The notes beneath the pieces are model-generated. The model had not been told where the DNA came from. It did not search any database and saw only the letters and a list, made by a program, of their open reading frames with translations. From the NCBI RefSeq assembly GCF_010183535.1, contig NC_071333.1, positions 10,352,587 to 10,416,586 of the forward strand: 64,000 bases of DNA, in the 5' to 3' direction. Made by a program: the position numbers and the translations under genes. Of this stretch, positions 11,601 to 22,693 are shown in pieces. Source of the stretch: Caenorhabditis remanei. Lineage: Eukaryota; Nematoda; Chromadorea; Rhabditida; Rhabditidae. How positions within the stretch are numbered: position 1 is the stretch's first letter; each line of letters begins with the position of its first letter.

Positions 11601-14599
11601 CTATAAAGTTAGACTACAGTAACCCGGATTCAGAACTTTCGTTTTAAACTGTCTTCATAAAATTGTTTAGATCGTCATCATTATATAGAGATGATCTCGT
11701 TGATCTTCTGGTCATTTTCTGCAGTATCTCAGCCATCGTCCTAATGAAATAGTTCAATTTCTAAAGATTGTCGGCATCTTCAACCAATTAAAGAGAACGA
11801 TATGCGAACATATTCTGAGATCTAGAGTAAACATGCTTTATAAATCTGAAGAATATCGGTTGTTTGTGAATTGTTGACATCTGTTGACGATTCCTTGTCT
11901 TCTTTTAAGTCTGAGTGGAATACCTCTTATCTTAGTCACAAATGTTTTGTTTACTTTTACGTTTGCAACACTTCTCTTGCCCAAACTCAGATGCTATCAG
12001 AGGACTCATCGAACTTGAACAGTTCCGCTAGCCATTCTAGAAACTCTTCATTTTCTTGAGTACGTTTCTGCTTTGTTGCAAGTTTTGCACGAAGTTGTTT
12101 ATTTCATATTTTTTCCTTCTCCTTTCTTATTTGGATTCCGATGCTCTACATGCTTACTTTTTATCCATCAAAATAATTATATTTATGCATCCGAAATAGT
12201 TTTAGATGTAAGACTATCCATCAAAAGTTTATATGAATGGATTGAATAATTTAACATTTTCGGTATACGGTGTTTCTCTATTGACACTAGACGGAGTATT
12301 TTGGGATAATCTTTTGATTTCAGTTGTTTACCTTTTCCACCCAATGACTGTGTGCGGCGTCTGTCTGATCTGGTGTAATGCACCACATATCATACCCTAA
12401 AATAGCCAACATTTTTAGCCCCGATGTTTCGAGCAAAAGTTACGACAGACTACCAGAAATGTGACGCTCATAAACCGACGACTAATTACAAAACTAGTAA
12501 ACAACGCTATGTTGGCAGAATTCTAGAAAATGCTAAGCCGCCGTGAATGATGATTTTCGGATAGTCTACCTCCGATAAAAATTTTACGTGAGGCGAAACT
12601 GACAGCTAGACAAAGTTGATGACAAGTTAATAATCAAAGAACACCATGATAACTATCAGCATCACAGAAATTTCTGCTATACTGTGTACATCTTAGTCTA
12701 GTAGAAGTAAAACACTGTAAAAGACAAAAAAGCGAAAAATCAAAAGTACCCTTTTTTCCTTGAGCAAAATCCTAGTTGGAAAACTTAAGAAGAAAAAAAC
12801 AGAAAAGTTCCGGATACCTGGATGAATAAATTACTAAAAACTGGCTTCGAACAATGGATCTGGAAAAGTTTTAGGAATAGATGCATTCAATTTTTTTTTC
12901 TCAATATTCCAGTGTCCACGTTCTGTCAACGAAAAGTTGCTAATTCTGTTCGTGATTAGTAACTATTCAAACAATTTCCTAATACTGGGGTAGTACTGAT
13001 GTTGAGAATTAGTGATAGGGAATGTTTGCTATCACTTCCGTTTGATTAGACCATAAATGACCACAATGTCCGAGGAAATTTCCCATCACAATATGGGGAC
13101 TCCAGAATAAATTTAATGAATTCCATTCGATTCTCATGTTTTAATTTTTTGAAGATGATGCGTGACTGGGTCATTTTGAGGAGACTGATGATCTACTACG
13201 CTAACCCGAGTCAAATATTAAGAATTCAGTGGTTCAGACGATCTGTTTTTCTTGTTCTTTTTGTTCCCCGACCTTTCAGAAATTGGAAAAAAGTCTTTCT
13301 GCACAACCGACGTGGGTTTTGAGAGATCCGGTTGAGATAAATGTTGTATGTCATTTTGAGATGCGCAATTCAATTTACATGGAAGCCGTTTTCATTTCAA
13401 ATTGAAAAAGACATGATGCTAGAGACCGGGCAAGTGACTACCGTAGTAATATAATCCAAAGCGACGTTTGATGGATGAACCATATGACTTGCAGATTCAT
13501 GGAAATGAAATTTTAGAGTTTGTGAAAAAAAACAGTTTTTCATGATCCTATTACGTAGAGCTAAACCTTTTAAATCTGTGGTAAGACGAATAAGTTGATC
13601 GCAAAGAATCTGTTTTTCTTTCCACCAGGATGACGTGAACTCATTTTGAACATCCGTAACCATTATTATTGTTGTTTTAACATTTCAATTATAGTTCGGC
13701 TTTTAGAAAATCCAGGGTGTGTCTTCTAACCAGACGTTTTCTTCATTCTCGTCAACCCCAATTTGTTCATTAAAAACACCGATTGAACCTGGTGTTAGTC
13801 ACATATGAAATGACAATTCAGGCTACCAACTTGTGCCAGCCACAAGTGATATCACTGTCTTCCGCGACTAATCATAACAACAATTTTTGAAAGTTGCTAG
13901 ATTTGTCATAATTAAACGTTGTAAAAACTTGTATTCTAGTTCTAGTGTGAGATTTAGTAAAAGTTTACATGACGAATCGCTAACATTTAAATACTTTCAA
14001 AGAATTTCTGAATGTTTGAATGTTTGGATTTGTTGTTTGCCAATTATCTCAAAAACTATTCTAAAATATCAAACTTCAAAAGTTTCCGCAATGAAAACAT
14101 TTCTGTAATTACAGACAACAGAATTCCAGACAATATTCCCAGACAAACTTTCCATATCAGTTTTTGTAGTGTCTAGAAACACGGAAAGTTTGTCTCGAAG
14201 AAATGATTATATTTTCCACGGACATCAAAGGTTATAAATTCACTGAATGAACCGGTTCTAGGTGTGGGAGTTTTTGTCTGAAACATGCTCATTATCATTG
14301 AGGACACAAACAAATAGGGATTTCTATGAATTTTACAATACATTTTGATCAGATAAACAATTTTCCACTGTCTAGACATTTTGAATGTATCTTAAAGACA
14401 AAAAGATGGAAGAAATAAGCCACGTGCTGAGCCAAGTGCATCAGATTTCAAATCAACACGAAGGAAAAGTAAGAAAGAACAAAAACGGATATTCGTATAG
14501 ATTGTGAAGACGAACAGTTAAATTCCATTTTGTGCAAAAAATCAAAAGAAGACAATCCCAATTTATTATTAAAGAGACATCCCAAACTTAATTTTAGAC
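8641..14599. other. Gene-poor region with possible decayed coding pieces
   Basis: No intact gene is seen. The best coding hint is on the minus strand at 9772-10086, an open frame containing KILLAIDNCIFKMLEED and DVTGKVGEPEE. A further open stretch lies downstream on the same strand (about 9575-9708, GKRLSVEGMNNAIEF), but the two cannot be joined in phase; this looks like a decayed gene of unknown type. Perfect hairpins occur at 11081-11111 (10-bp arms around cagactctcc) and at 14141-14195 (13-bp arms AGACAAACTTTCC, 29-nt loop). Short TACTGTAG or TACCGTAA motifs recur, for example near 9573, 9625, 10140, 10560 and 11613. Confidence 0.35.
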
Positions 14600-14824
14600 T
14601 CATGCTCTTCTGAGAATCCATTTCCTCCTTCCAAAACCAGGTACTAAAGTTTCCGGTCCATGTCGCCCTGATTTTCCCATTGCGTACTTCTGAACTTTAG
14701 TTGTCCAAGGCGTCATAGTAAAATGTTCAAGCTTTTTTTGGACGCGAGTTGTTTTGGCGACAACATCTCTGTGTTCCCATTCCAGAAACTCATTTTCAAC
14801 CTTTTCAAAAACCACATCATTAAC
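14600..14824 (-). CDS. Possible last exon of an unidentified gene
   Basis: Behind a cacag acceptor at 14825-14829 an open frame of 74 codons runs to TGA at 14600. It is rich in charged residues and begins VNDVVFEKVENEFLEWEH; it ends PGFGRRKWILRRA. Composition and the acceptor suggest a real terminal exon, but no partner exon is found upstream on the minus strand, where a diverged plus-strand frame lies instead. It may be a remnant. No family is recognised. Confidence 0.28.
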   Translation of the reverse strand, partial: VNDVVFEKVENEFLEWEHRDVVAKTTRVQKKLEHFTMTPWTTKVQKYAMGKSGRHGPETLVPGFGRRKWILRRA

Positions 14825-14850
14825 CTGTGCTTAATATTTTTCAATCCTAG

Positions 14851-15006
14851 ATGAAAAAATCTGCTCTCGTCTTAATCATATTTCAGTCTGTTTTTACATC
14901 ATCCAATTCAGGGTCAACTAGCGGCACAAAAACTGAATTAAAAGAATGCCATCAGAAAATGACTCCAGACAGGGCACTCATTTTAAATATCATGATGAAT
15001 ATTTAG
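14851..15006 (+). CDS. Possible short secreted ORF
   Basis: ATG 14851 opens a 51-codon frame starting MKKSALVLIIFQSVFTSS, a good signal-peptide shape, followed by a polar segment with one Cys, and stops at 15006. A second frame, shifted by one base, stays open to 15200 (HDEYLENNFPPVPRLKC). A frameshifted or mis-spliced secreted protein is possible, but no splice sites join the two. Treat it as a weak candidate. Confidence 0.18.
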   Translation: MKKSALVLIIFQSVFTSSNSGSTSGTKTELKECHQKMTPDRALILNIMMNI

Positions 15007-15557
15007 AAAATAATTTTCCACCCGTTCCGCGTCTCAAGTGCATTCTAGTGTATTTTCATTTTAAAACTGGAACTTTTGCTTTCCCGAGAAGTCTGAGGTC
15101 TACACTTATCTTTGCTCAAATTTACATTGAAGACCAATCGCAACAAACGATGGTTGTGTTTACTAATCGTAAAAGTAGTAAGAACTGGGAAGGATTTTAA
15201 TTTATAGACGGGAATTTTAATTAGAATAGTTGGAAGCAAGATTTTGATTTTTGCTGCTGGTCAACTGGAATAATCGAGGAAGAGTAATATACAGTAGATT
15301 GATTCTCAATTATTTTCTTCCGTTTTTTTAAATCGTGAGTAGACTTTAAAGTTCAGTGCCGATTTTTTTTGGGTTTCTTGATCTGTACATCCGTAGTTTT
15401 CTGTTCCAATTATCATACTCTTCTTATATTTCTTGTGCTTTTTTATTCAATACATCTCCGTCATGTATGTATGTCTGCCGTTTTTCTATCTTTCTTTTTT
15501 CTTCTTAGTATTTGAGATTTCTGAACTTTATCCGTAGTTTCAACCACCGTACCCTTC
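15007..15557. other. Noncoding, upstream of the promoter block
   Basis: AT-rich with long T runs (for example 15361-15371). Apart from the shifted open frame up to 15200 mentioned for the ORF at 14851, nothing is seen. Confidence 0.4.
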
Positions 15558-15862
15558 GAAGCCACGCCCCCTTCAATATTCAGAGCCCAGCTCCCGCCAT
15601 GATTCCCTGCGCCTTGAAAGGGGAGGAGCATGCTCCTGAGTTCGCCTGGGGGAGGAGACCCTGGAGGCGTGGCTTCCTTCATCTGAAAGAACATATAAAT
15701 TGGGCTTACTCTAGTTCAAAATTTCAGACGCCGAATTTCGCGTTGATAACCTCCTCTCAATTCAACCCTCCCTCCAATCCTACCTTCTCTTCCTGCTCCA
15801 ATTGAGCTTGTTCAGCTTCTTCTCACCGGTTTTGGTCACGTCACCGCATCAGCCCAACGAAG
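15558..15862 (+). promoter_or_regulatory. Promoter and 5' leader of the three-finger-type gene
   Basis: A GC-rich block stands out from its AT-rich surroundings. It is bounded by an 11-bp perfect inverted repeat, gaagccacgcc at 15558-15568 and ggcgtggcttc at 15666-15676. Inside it is a 14-bp palindrome (AGGAGCATGCTCCT, 15624-15637) and a purine-rich gggggaggag box. A TATA-like TATAAAT follows at 15694-15700. A pyrimidine-rich leader then ends at a gtaagt donor (15862), which can splice to the acceptor ending at 16386, two bases before the ATG of the next gene. The arrangement fits a TATA-containing promoter with a noncoding first exon. Confidence 0.5.
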
Positions 15863-16387
15863 TAAGTCAAGCAAATCAGTACACTCATCTTACCCGTACC
15901 GATCAGCTCCATCTTAATTTTCATTGAGCTTCATCGTTGTTTGTTTTTTTCAGTAGAATACTTAGCAAACAGCACTTGAGATAGTTTACATCTTGTAGCA
16001 TAATAAAATTATCTGAATTTTGATTCGATAGCCTGTGAGTAAACGGAAAAATTAGCAGTCTACCAGACTACCGCCTACCATTTTTAGGTATAATATCCAC
16101 CTGTTTTCTTGGGCATTTCTCATCTTATACACAACGGTAGTCGGCTTTGCCAACCTCAGAATATGTAGTGACTCATGTCGCCAGCTGATTAGTGATAGAG
16201 GCTTTACAGTCTCAGCGTCGGATAGAAAAATATCTGTTTGATAAGACGCTTACAATATTGTTTCAAGGAAATAGTAGTCTATCTTGAAAAGTATTAGTCA
16301 TTCTGTGTGAATTCAAAATAAATACTATAGAGCTGCACCCATTTTATAGAAATTTCGATACCTTTTATAACTATTTTTGATTACAGA

Positions 16388-17166
16388 ATGATCGGCTTCC
16401 CAAACCAGCTCTTAGCCATCGTGATCGTCTTCTCGTTCATCTACATCGCAGTCAGCCAGTATTCAAACATGGATGAATACAATAATTTCTTAAACATGGT
16501 GGATCAGCAGGAGTAAGTTTTTCTCAAAATCTAAAAAATTCAAAACAAAATGTTTACTTTTAGAATCAACGAACAATCTGAACGGAATCGCAAGTATTAC
16601 TATGCGGGTGGATCAAACTTGGGCAAATATGGCACCAACCGCCATGGCGCAGAATTCATCAAATGCAGGGATTTCAACTCGAGCCGTTCCGACAAGCCAG
16701 TCAACCTCCGGTGCCCCGTCCGACCCGGCAACTACCATGCAGTGTGCCAACTCGTCTACGACTACGAACGCCACGAAGTATTCCAAGGTTGTTTTGACGT
16801 TCCTTTTAGGAACGAGGATCTTTGCCGCCGGGGCTGTAACTTGAAGTTCCAAGTCCGGGAGTTTGAAGGGCACCCACACATGAACAAACGGGTCGGATTT
16901 TGTTGCTGCAAGGCTAATATGTGCAATACGGACTTAGAGGTAAGACACAACGAATTGATTCAGTTTTGTGAGTATTAATTCTAATTATGTTTCAGTATAT
17001 CATCGCTACGGGTATCAGGAAGAGTCGTGAGAACATTCCGGAATTCAAACTTCCTCCACATGTCAAGTACCTTCACACCTACCTCGACGACGAAGACAAA
17101 GCACTGGCTGCCAAATCAAGACTTCAGTCGTACTTCGAATCTGCCCAAGACTTCTTCTTCAAGTGA
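16388..17166 (+). CDS. Secreted three-finger (Ly6/activin-receptor ectodomain-like) protein
   Basis: Exons 16388-16512, 16564-16939 and 16996-17166 give 223 residues. An N-terminal signal peptide (hydrophobic AIVIVFSFIYIAVS, likely cut near residue 24) is followed by a polar linker. A cysteine-rich domain spans about residues 76-164. It ends in GFCCCKANMCN, the typical CC...CN closing signature of three-finger folds such as Ly6/uPAR and activin receptor ectodomains, which are much expanded in nematodes. There is no transmembrane segment or GPI-type hydrophobic tail, since the last 56 residues are polar, so the product should be secreted. No kinase domain is present. A ligand or partner cannot be deduced. 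The family call rests on the cysteine pattern only; the exon structure is firm. Confidence 0.75.
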
Positions 17167-17735
17167 CTTCCCGCAATTCTGATGTGCCTCCCTCCGATCC
17201 CTCCCTCCGATTCCTCCCTCCGATCCTTCCCTCCGACACACTGATTCCTCATCTCTTCATCGCATCCCTTCTTTTTCTTCCACTCTTTTTTCAATCATTC
17301 CTGATGGAAATATCCTTCTTGCTGTTGTTTCCCTTCATTAACTCGGCTGTATTGTTGACCAAATTCGAAACATTTAATATGTTCATTTTATATACCTCTT
17401 GTTTTGGTAATCATTCCTTAGATATCAACCAATTTTCTCCCTCTCTCAATCAATATCCTAAATTCTCCCTTCAATTCTTCCTCTGTATCAGAATATTTAG
17501 GAAGTTTTTGTGATTTTGATTTCTAATGTCACCTCCGTCTCTCTCCTTCCTCTCTAAACTCCCGACCTCCTTCTAATCTACCTTGTAGTACACACAGTTC
17601 GGTGTAGTTTCCCTCCTCAGTTACTTCTCTTTTTCAGTTTCCTGTTTCACCATTGTTTCCCTTGTTCACTCTGTACCCATCTATTCCACTTCTCTTCAGA
17701 TAATATTTGGTGTACTTTAAACAGTGAATAATAAA
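17167..17735 (+). other. 3' UTR of the three-finger-type gene with poly(A) signal
   Basis: A strongly pyrimidine-rich stretch (repeated ctccctccgatcc near 17190-17240) runs from the stop codon to an AATAAA at 17730-17735. An apparent 116-codon plus-strand frame at 17163-17513 lies wholly inside this UTR and is a by-product of its C/T-rich composition. Confidence 0.6.
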
Positions 17736-19763
17736 CTGAAAAATTGAGAAATCGGCTTTGAAATTTTTCAGATTTTAGAGAAAGATCTCCCGGGAATTTG
17801 ATAGAAATTTTGGTGGTGCATCAAGTTAACTGCACGATAATGAATCTCCAGCTGCAATGAATCGCATTCTGAAGAATAACATTTTCCAGAAACATTTTTT
17901 TTCAGAGTGCTGACGTACTTCTTCAACCCGGTTTTTAATAAATGAAGAACCTACCGCAATTCTTGCTATCTGACAACTGGATAACACGAGCAAAACTCCT
18001 ACTTGAAGTTTACATCACTGGACGACTATGATGATTACATCACTGGACGACTCTCATCAGCACATAGAATAATTAGTTTCTAAATTATATAGTTTGTCTT
18101 ATTTTTTACGGTTTATTTTTTTCTTCATATTTGATCTAGAAATTAATAGACTACTGTCTCCCATACTCTGTATTTTCCAACTCCCACACAATCACCTTTG
18201 TCTATGCTTAAATTGTTTTTTAGAATACTTTTAAAAATCGAAGAAATTTTCAGCAATTAGACTGTTTTATAATGCAAACTTTTCTATTCCGAACTGTGTT
18301 GTCTATTTTGGCTTGGCGTTCGACAAATCTGAAATGGATCTCCTACATGTAATAAAAACAGTTTTTTAAATTAAAACTAAAATTTAAGACACGAAACTTT
18401 TCGAAGAGGGAACTAGCTGATTCAGAAAATCTTGTGAACAGAAATTAAAATCTGCTTGAATCGGTTTATTTTCAAATAGCTTAAAGATAAGATAATAGCA
18501 GTTAAGTCGTATTACCCAACAAGAATGATATAATTTTAATGTTTCATTATTGTTTGAAATTGGAATTTGATTGAGGCACTTGTATTACAAAAGTGGTCAT
18601 CTGCAGGAAACTGGACGGTCCTTTGGAATAGATACGTACTTCAAATAGAATGATTCAACATTATGAAACTATATAGATCAAGCTCGTTTCTTCCATCAAA
18701 GTACATTCTCAGACTCGAGTACAAATTTTGTTTTTTGTTGTGCTCAGTTTTGTGATCTCGTTTCTTCTCGATGTTTCGAAACACAAAAGTTTATTGTACA
18801 CTGAAGTTCGAATCAACAAAAATACCATTTTCAGCATGAAAGAGCATGCTTATTAACCATGGCAATTTTGTTTTTCACATGTCCCTTTCACAAACTCCAA
18901 AAAAAGTTTGAACGGGAAATGAATCACATTTACTTTTACCCGGACAGATGAAACAGACAGCTTTTCAGACTTTTAGAAATTCAAGTAGGAACCTTGTAGA
19001 CATTCACAAAGGTCAAACCGTCTACTTTTCAATTTCAGCCGTTTTTGATAGACCGACATTCCAAGTGTGAAGAAGATCTCTGAAAACATTCTGTCTGCGA
19101 TATTTTCACATGTTTCTGGTTTTCCGGTTGCCACAGGTGATTTCGAACAGACAGGAATGGAAAGTCGCATACACTTATGCTCCATTTTTAGGTGTCAGTT
19201 GTTTTCCTGTTGTGTTCTCTAAACTCTCGACATCGTCTAGACAGATTTAGTGGTCTCGCTTCTTGGCTACACGTCCTGAATTGAAAAACGTCTGTGAACA
19301 TAGATTAACGTTAGCTCAAAATATGAAGGAAACGTCAAAAATTCAGGAAGTTTGTTTGTGGGGGCTGTTGGTCAGAAACGTAATTAAAACCATGAAGGAG
19401 GTCCAACGCTCATAAAACCGGGACCAACAACGAAGAAAAATGACGTGTTCTTACATGATATTTGCTATTTTTCCGGAGGGTCAAAAAGTTAATTAGATGA
19501 ATTATTTAGGTTTTGTTGCTTTCTTCTCCTTTATTTATCCTCTAGAAAATGATGCAGCATGCAACAATTTTTCGGACAGCATCCACAACAACAAAGACAA
19601 AAGAACTGAATCAGGGACTGGTCGAAACGTTTCCGGATAAAGATTACAGACTCTTCACTGCGCTCATGATTGCGTTCTGATTGATTTCATTCATCTTATC
19701 AACTAGACATCAATATAAAAACATGAATGAGTTCTTCGGTAGTTATTGAAATGAATGTATATA
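17736..19763. other. Intergenic
   Basis: AT-rich. A 17-bp direct repeat (tacatcactggacgact) occurs at 18011 and 18035. On the minus strand 18973-19185 is open (begins MEHKCMRLSIPVC) but has no splice context or signal peptide and is not called. Confidence 0.4.
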
Positions 19764-20909
19764 CAGTAGCGAGCATAAGTGAGTACCCCTAAGTACTTTT
19801 ATGTGTAACTCAGCTGAATCATGTCCGTTTTGCCTAAACTTTTTTTTGAAAGGAAGCCAAAATATTCAGCAATACGAATATAGGTTTTTTGAAAAACTTC
19901 CATCACTGATTTTTTCGATAATCGATTTTTCCTGATCTTGATTTGAAAATCCGAAAAAAAACTTTTTATTTTTCTCTTGGAGTTATTGAGTTTTTAATGT
20001 CAAAATGATGGAACATGTTCAAATAAACAAAAAATTATGTTGAATTAGGTTTTTAGTTCCTGACCATCGTGCTAGAGCTCCAGAAGTCAAAAGTAGTGCA
20101 TTCGAAAAAATCTTCATAACTCCTCAAAAAAGGCTTCAAATTAGCCGAAACATGCACCAAAAGACGTGTTTTAAGTTTTTCTACAAACCAACATCAAAAG
20201 ATTACAGATTAAGAAAAAATAATTTTTCTAATTTTTTCACTAAAATTTTTTTTTAATTCCTATTTTTTCTCAACTTCTGGTATTTTGTGACTACAACACG
20301 AACAAGGAACACATAAATGTGTTTTATTATGTGTGATAAAGCATCTTGTATGCAGTATTTGAAAGTTATGTTTGTTTTTCATCCAGAAAATACCAGAAAT
20401 TGAGAAAAAATGTGAATTAAAAAAATTTTTTAGTGAAAAAATTAGAAAAATGATTTTTTTTTAATCTGTAATTTTTTCATGTTTGTTTGTAGAAAAACTC
20501 AAGACACGTCTTTTGGTGCATGTTTCGGCTAATTTGAAGCCTTTTTTGAGGAGTTATGAAGATTTTTTCGAATGCACTACTTTTGACTTCTGGAGCTCTA
20601 GCACGATGCTCAGGAGTTGAGAAGCCAATTCAACATAATTTTTTGTTTATTTGAACTTGTTCCATCATTTTGACATCAAAAACTCAATAACTCCAAGAGA
20701 AAAATATAAAGTTTTTTTTCGGGTTTTCAAATCATGATCAGGAAAAATCGATTATCGAAAAAATCAGTGATGGAAGTTTTTCAAAAAACCTATATTCGTA
20801 TTGCTGAATATTTTGGCTTCCTTTCAAAAAAAAGTTTAGGCAAAACGGACTCGATTCAGCTGAGTTACACATAAAAGTACCTAGGGGTACTCACTTTTGC
20901 TCGCTACTG
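19764..20909. mobile_element. Palindromic Tc1/mariner-type MITE (foldback element), 1146 bp
   Basis: The two ends are inverted copies beginning CAGTAGCGAGCA(T/A)AAGTG, each flanked by TA (19762-19763 and 20910-20911), as expected for TA target duplication by Tc1/mariner transposases. The complementarity does not stop at the ends: arms of about 525 bp (19764-20290 and 20384-20909) are nearly perfect reverse complements around a unique centre of roughly 95 bp near 20336. No transposase frame exists, so the element is nonautonomous. Arm similarity is very high by eye, which suggests either recent insertion or continuing gene conversion between arms. If transcribed, it would form a long double-stranded hairpin. 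Confidence 0.88.
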
Positions 20910-20911
20910 TA

Positions 20912-22014
20912 GGAGTAGATTCTGGATTTTCTCTATTGAATAATGAAGAAAGCATATGTTTGTGTTACGTAATTTTCCGACTTTCCGAATATGTGCAAAT
21001 CAGAAATCTGGTCATTATCCTCACATTAATCATCCCGTGTAGGTCGAACCTCAGTCTCAAATTTTTGCAAGAACAACGGAGAAACGCACGTATTTTCTTA
21101 CGAGTAACTAGTAGACCACAGTTTGTAGTAAAAACTTGTGGGAAACTTGTTGAAATATGCCGAAAATCGTAAACAACAAACATTATGAAAACTTACTATG
21201 AATAAGAAACTGGGGACTGAACTGTTTCAAATGTAATACTCAAGCTTGTCATATTAACGGATAGAACAGTTGTTTGAACTATAAACGGTTCTGCGTGTTG
21301 TTTTTTTTAACACATCCATGTATAGTCGAAGTTTCGAAAACAAGGACGATTAAAAATATAAATAAAGTTTGCATTATTTTTGTGAAAACCCTGAATGTTG
21401 TTCTGACTTTTCAAAAAATCATTATGTGACCTGAATACCAATGTTCTGTCTAGACTCAAATTTTCCGAAACAAAATAGGAGTTCCGAATTCTTCTTTTCA
21501 AGGGTTCTTATATTTTCCAAAAGAAAAAATCAGAGCCAGTACTGCAATTTTTGTTTATTTCCCGGCTCATAATGTTGTTGTTCCTCTTCTTTTTTCCTGT
21601 TCTCTGTTAACAAACTGGTGATCACCGTAAAATCGGAAGTTTATCTTATCATATTAGCACCTGAACAATCAATTAATAACCTTCAAACGTAATCAAAACA
21701 CTCATTGAACATTCGCGTCATTCGGAACGCATTTCAACTTTATTTCCAAACACATCTGCATTGAATTCAGCGAACAAGCAAAGCTCAGAAAGAGAAAAGG
21801 CTAATAGTTAGGTGATTATTTGGAACAGGTGACAGACAAAAAATCATAGTTAATTGAATGAATCACGTCATTTCAGTTGACTATGAGACAGTTGATTTAA
21901 AGAAAAAAGTGAAAATAAAACATGATGAGGGGGTGATTAATAGAGAACGACGTTGAATGAAACTTCAAAGGAATATATTAGAATTGTACAAGTTCGTTCG
22001 GAAAGTATTCTGGT
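20912..22014. other. Intergenic, downstream of bbln-1
   Basis: No exon-like frame with splice signals. The complementary frames around 20897-21183 are open on both strands but show no family match. The minus-strand transcript of bbln-1 should end in this region: an AATATA-like signal is visible on the minus strand about 40 bases beyond the stop codon. Confidence 0.4.
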
Positions 22015-22693
22015 TTATTCCTTGGTGCGCTTGACAGATTGGACTCTTTCCAGGATGCTGCTCATTTTCTTCTTGAATTCCTCATCTTCCGATTGGTTTT
22101 GAGACATGCGCTGAAAATATTGCTCTGTTTCTAGTTTCGAAAGTTTGTATTTTGTGTTCTAGGAGAAGCCGGAAACATGCTTTAGGGTACTTCACACGGA
22201 TTTAGTAGAACTTTAACTACAAATTTTTGTTAACCAGTACGTGTTTTTGTTTTTGTGCACTCATCCAAACACCTTTTTTGTGAGAAAAAGTAAAAGTACT
22301 ACTTCTGCATATAACTCTAAGTGGGGGTCTCACTTCCTTTCAAAGTGGATTATCACACCTCGTGGAAGCTGCGACGTCTCTTCTCGCGCTCTTCTTTTTG
22401 TTGCTTCAATGTTTCCATCATTCTGTCGTTGTGTGCCTTCAGACGCTCTTCCATCTTAGACATGTAGTCATTAAGATGATCAAGTTGGGTGTCCAACTTG
22501 CGGATTTCTACAAAAATACATTAATGTATGGTTGAAATAATCAGACTTGATGGAGCTGACCCTCAGTCTCTTCGGTGACTTCTCCTTCATTAAGGGCCTC
22601 AATTCCACGAGCGAGAGCTGAGTGAGCGGCAGCATTGACGTTGCGCTCGCGCATCTTAACAATAGGCTCCTGCTCTTTCTGCTCGACAACCAT
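22015..22693 (-). CDS. bbln-1: Bublin coiled-coil protein (BBLN-1)
   Basis: Three exons, read on the minus strand: 22693-22561, 22507-22359 and 22110-22015. They encode 125 residues. The ATG lies 9 bases past a ttttttcag acceptor, suggesting trans-splicing. After an Ala-rich segment (about residues 19-32) comes a continuous charged coiled coil including TQLDHLNDYMSKMEERLKAH and KQQKEEREKRRRSFHERM. This matches the conserved core of the bublin (C9orf16) family; the human protein is about 83 residues. In C. elegans BBLN-1 organises intestinal intermediate filaments beneath the apical membrane. The start of intron 1 is gtcagc, slightly unusual. The gene is transcribed away from the golgin gene, with 5.4 kb between their starts. 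The symbol rests on the coiled-coil match and on synteny recalled from C. elegans. Confidence 0.78.

Noticed and set aside
15512..15805. 97-codon plus-strand frame over the promoter block
   Set aside because: It spans the TATA box and palindromes; openness is explained by C/T-rich composition, and no product resembles a protein family.
17163..17513. 116-codon plus-strand frame after the three-finger-type gene
   Set aside because: It lies within the pyrimidine-rich 3' UTR that leads to AATAAA at 17730.
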